Shown piece by piece: positions 7,017 to 8,363 of a stretch of 8,363 nucleotides of DNA (the first letter of the stretch is position 1; each line of letters opens with the position of its first letter). The notes under the pieces were generated by a model. The model did no database searches, was not told where the DNA came from, and saw nothing but the letters and a program-made list of their open reading frames with translations. A program made the position numbers and the translations under genes. The stretch lies in the NCBI GenBank assembly GCA_003131925.1, contig PKWC01000194.1:1-8363 (forward strand), in the 5' to 3' direction. This DNA comes from Alphaproteobacteria bacterium (GTDB taxonomy: Bacteria; Pseudomonadota; Alphaproteobacteria; Micropepsales; Micropepsaceae).

Positions 7017-7439
7017 TCAATGTCCGCGCTTCCTGGCGCCCTTCGGCACGCCGTAGAGTTCCAGCCTGTGATCGATCAACTCGAAGCCCAGTTCCTCGGC
7101 GACGCGCCGCTGCAGGCGCTCGATCTCTTCATTGCGGAATTCGATGACCCGTCCGGATTGTACATCGATTAGATGGTCGTGATGCGAGTCCGGAACCTCC
7201 TCGTAGCGCGAACGCCCGTCGCGGAAATCGTGCCGCTCGAGAATGCCCGCATCCTCGAACAATTTCACCGTGCGGTAGACGGTAGCGATGGAGATATGAG
7301 GATCGAGCGCGGCCGCCCGCCGGTACAATTCCTCGGCATCGGGATGATCCTCCGCATTCGACAGCACGCGCGCGATCACGCGGCGCTGATCGGTCATCCG
7401 CAGGCCCTTTTCGGCGCAAAGCTTTTCGATCCGGCTCAG
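7017..7439 (-). CDS. Fur-family metalloregulator (Fur/Mur type), probable CTG start
   Basis: This metal-responsive repressor has about 140 residues with the start used here. The winged helix includes ISIATVYRTVKLFEDAG (49-65) followed by RHDFRDGRSRYE; the dimerisation and metal-binding part holds HHDH (86-89), SGRVIEF and LIDHRLELYGVP. His32, the HHDH cluster and His124 are metal-ligand candidates. The CxxC structural zinc motif of E. coli Fur is absent, as in alphaproteobacterial Fur/Mur proteins, which commonly sense manganese; it is not Irr, which has an HHH motif and a different HTH. The first ATG (7397) would start at MTDQRRV. However, the 14 codons before it read as the normal first helix of the family (RIEKLCAEKGLR), with no ATG, GTG or TTG in frame. 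A CTG at 7439 preceded by AAGGGA at a 7-nt spacing is the best start; an ATT at 7460 and the ATG itself are alternatives. Confidence 0.9.
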   Translation of the reverse strand: MSRIEKLCAEKGLRMTDQRRVIARVLSNAEDHPDAEELYRRAAALDPHISIATVYRTVKLFEDAGILERHDFRDGRSRYEEVPDSHHDHLIDVQSGRVIEFRNEEIERLQRRVAEELGFELIDHRLELYGVPKGARKRGH

Positions 7440-7446
7440 TCGGCCG

Positions 7447-7452
7447 TCCCTT
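7447..7452 (-). promoter_or_regulatory. Ribosome binding site supporting the CTG start of the Fur-family gene
   Basis: AAGGGA (within GGGGAAGGGA) lies 7 nt before the CTG at 7437-7439 on the minus strand, a normal spacing. A second AAAGGG at 7405-7410 lies 7 nt before the ATG at 7397, so a downstream start is not excluded. The first site is preferred because the intervening codons look like conserved Fur sequence. Confidence 0.5.
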
Positions 7453-7471
7453 CCCCGAATACGGGTGAAGT

Positions 7472-7954
7472 CTAATCGACTTCCCGCCCTCTGCCCATGC
7501 TTTCCGAAAGCACCCGTTTGAGAATGAGCCCGTCGCCGCGGACGCCGCGTGTGCCCTGATAATAAGCCGGCCTCGAGCCAACCTCACGGAAGCCCAGACC
7601 GCCGTAAAGCGCTCTGGCGGCATCGTTTTCGACCGCGACTTCGAGACAAATTTGCAAGGCGCCCATCGCCGCCGCTCTTATGGCCGCCATGCGGATCAAT
7701 CCCGAGCCGAGGCCCTGGCGGCGCGACTCTTGGCGTACGCCGAGCGACAGGATTTCGGCTTCGCCCGCGACGGCGCGTGCAACCAGGAACCCCGCCGGCG
7801 CTCCCAAGTCCACTGCCACCAGGCTGAAAGCGCCGGGCTGGGCGAGAAGGCGGCCCAGGAATTCTGGTCCCCAGACCTCCGAAAAACAGGCGGCTTGCAG
7901 ATCGGCGATCGCCGGCAGGTCCGCCAGCGTTCCTGGTCGAACCGCGACCGTCAC
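7472..7954 (-). CDS. rimI: GNAT-family N-acetyltransferase, ribosomal protein S18 type (RimI)
   Basis: This 160-residue protein carries a single GNAT fold. The acetyl-CoA pyrophosphate loop is RRQGLGSGL (78-86), just after the beta-strand ILSLGV. The C-terminal motif LEVAVENDAARALYGGLGFREVGSRPAYY (104-132) is the typical RimI block. RimI acetylates the N-terminal alanine of ribosomal protein S18 in enterobacteria; the substrate in this organism is inferred. The start is GTG, overlapping the tsaB stop (GTGA). The tsaB-rimI pair is widespread and is sometimes found fused; here the genes are separate. The last 10 or so residues are polar and not conserved. Confidence 0.92.
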   Translation of the reverse strand: MTVAVRPGTLADLPAIADLQAACFSEVWGPEFLGRLLAQPGAFSLVAVDLGAPAGFLVARAVAGEAEILSLGVRQESRRQGLGSGLIRMAAIRAAAMGALQICLEVAVENDAARALYGGLGFREVGSRPAYYQGTRGVRGDGLILKRVLSESMGRGREVD

Positions 7955-8363
7955 GGGCCGCCGCCTTTGGCCGGCAACCGCGCATCGGGCGGCCGCAGAT
8001 AGAGCGGTCCCGGAACCGCTTCAGGCTCCGGCTCTCCAAGCGCAAGCCGCCCAACCCACACTGCGTCGGGGGCGCGGATGTCTGTCGCCGTTGCTGCGCC
8101 ACCCAACTCTCGCCATTTTTCCGCTGCGGGTGCGCCGGCTGTGCCGGCAAATGCCACGGGGTCGTTCCGTGTGTGGATCTGTTCGATGAGCGCGTGCAAT
8201 GCCTCATCGATCGTCGTCAGGCGCGGTGGCACTAGCGTGGAGGTGCCGACCATCGCCGACGCGTAAACTTCACCGCGTTTGGCGTCGTGCAGCACAGCGG
8301 CTCCGCGGGCGCCTGTCTCCGCCATCGCGGCTTGCGCCATGGCGGCCAAAGTCGTCACCCCGA
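7951..8363 (-). CDS. tsaB: tRNA threonylcarbamoyladenosine biosynthesis protein TsaB (partial, 5' end outside window)
   Basis: Only the C-terminal 137 codons are present; the gene runs off the right edge of the window, and the first visible full codons read GVTTLAAMAQAA, an internal TsaB segment. The family signature DAKRGEVYAS follows shortly after. The C-terminus YLRPPDAR is also typical. TsaB is a catalytically inactive paralogue of TsaD and a scaffold for TsaD and TsaE in making t6A at position 37 of ANN-decoding tRNAs. It overlaps rimI by 4 nt. The visible part shows no frameshift or internal stop. Confidence 0.92.
   Translation of the reverse strand, partial: GVTTLAAMAQAAMAETGARGAAVLHDAKRGEVYASAMVGTSTLVPPRLTTIDEALHALIEQIHTRNDPVAFAGTAGAPAAEKWRELGGAATATDIRAPDAVWVGRLALGEPEPEAVPGPLYLRPPDARLPAKGGGP

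Noticed and set aside
7584..8207. 207-codon minus-strand frame overlapping tsaB and rimI
   Set aside because: It is a shifted reading of two genes with clear family motifs; its Arg/Pro/Ser-rich sequence matches nothing recognisable.
1..8363. tRNA, rRNA, insertion sequence, prophage or attachment site
   Set aside because: No such sequence was recognised on either strand; apart from the corC-lnt gap, coding sequence covers nearly all of the window.

Overview
This window holds one tightly packed block of ten genes, all on the minus strand, so transcription runs from coordinate 8363 down to 1. The gene content and order are tsaB (partial), rimI, a Fur/Mur-family regulator, a PlsC-family acyltransferase, miaB, phoH/ybeZ, ybeY, corC/tlyC, lnt and an XRE/PhrR-like regulator. 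This is a conserved housekeeping neighbourhood of Alphaproteobacteria. The high G+C, the Fur protein with a Mur-like sequence and no CxxC zinc motif, and an XRE gene directly after lnt point to Hyphomicrobiales (Rhizobiales). I cannot name the genus from sequence alone.

Layout, in transcription order: tsaB (7951-8363, start outside the window) overlaps rimI by 4 nt (GTGA). rimI is followed after about 30 nt by the Fur-family gene, which ends 1 nt before plsC. A gap of 63 nt, with a possible promoter, separates plsC from the miaB ATG. miaB, phoH and ybeY are joined by 4-nt stop/start overlaps (TTGA and ATGA). corC follows 18 nt after ybeY. Between corC and lnt lies the only substantial non-coding stretch, about 180 nt, and it is filled mostly by a long imperfect palindrome with internally repetitive arms. 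lnt is followed after 35 nt by the XRE regulator. The last 28 nt of the window hold nothing I can identify.

Functional themes: TsaB (t6A) and MiaB (ms2i6A) both modify adenosine 37 of tRNAs. RimI is a GNAT acetyltransferase of the ribosomal-protein S18 type. YbeY and PhoH act in 16S rRNA maturation and ribosome quality control. CorC, Lnt and the PlsC-like enzyme concern the envelope: metal efflux or CBS regulation, lipoprotein acylation, and phospholipid or ornithine-lipid acylation. The two regulators (metal-responsive Fur/Mur and XRE/PhrR-like) bracket the enzymes.

I did not find a new multi-gene system. The points most worth a second look are the corC-lnt palindromic repeat element with no ATG or GTG start for lnt beside it, the probable CTG start of the Fur-family gene, and the possibility that the acyltransferase is OlsA (ornithine lipid synthesis) rather than PlsC.
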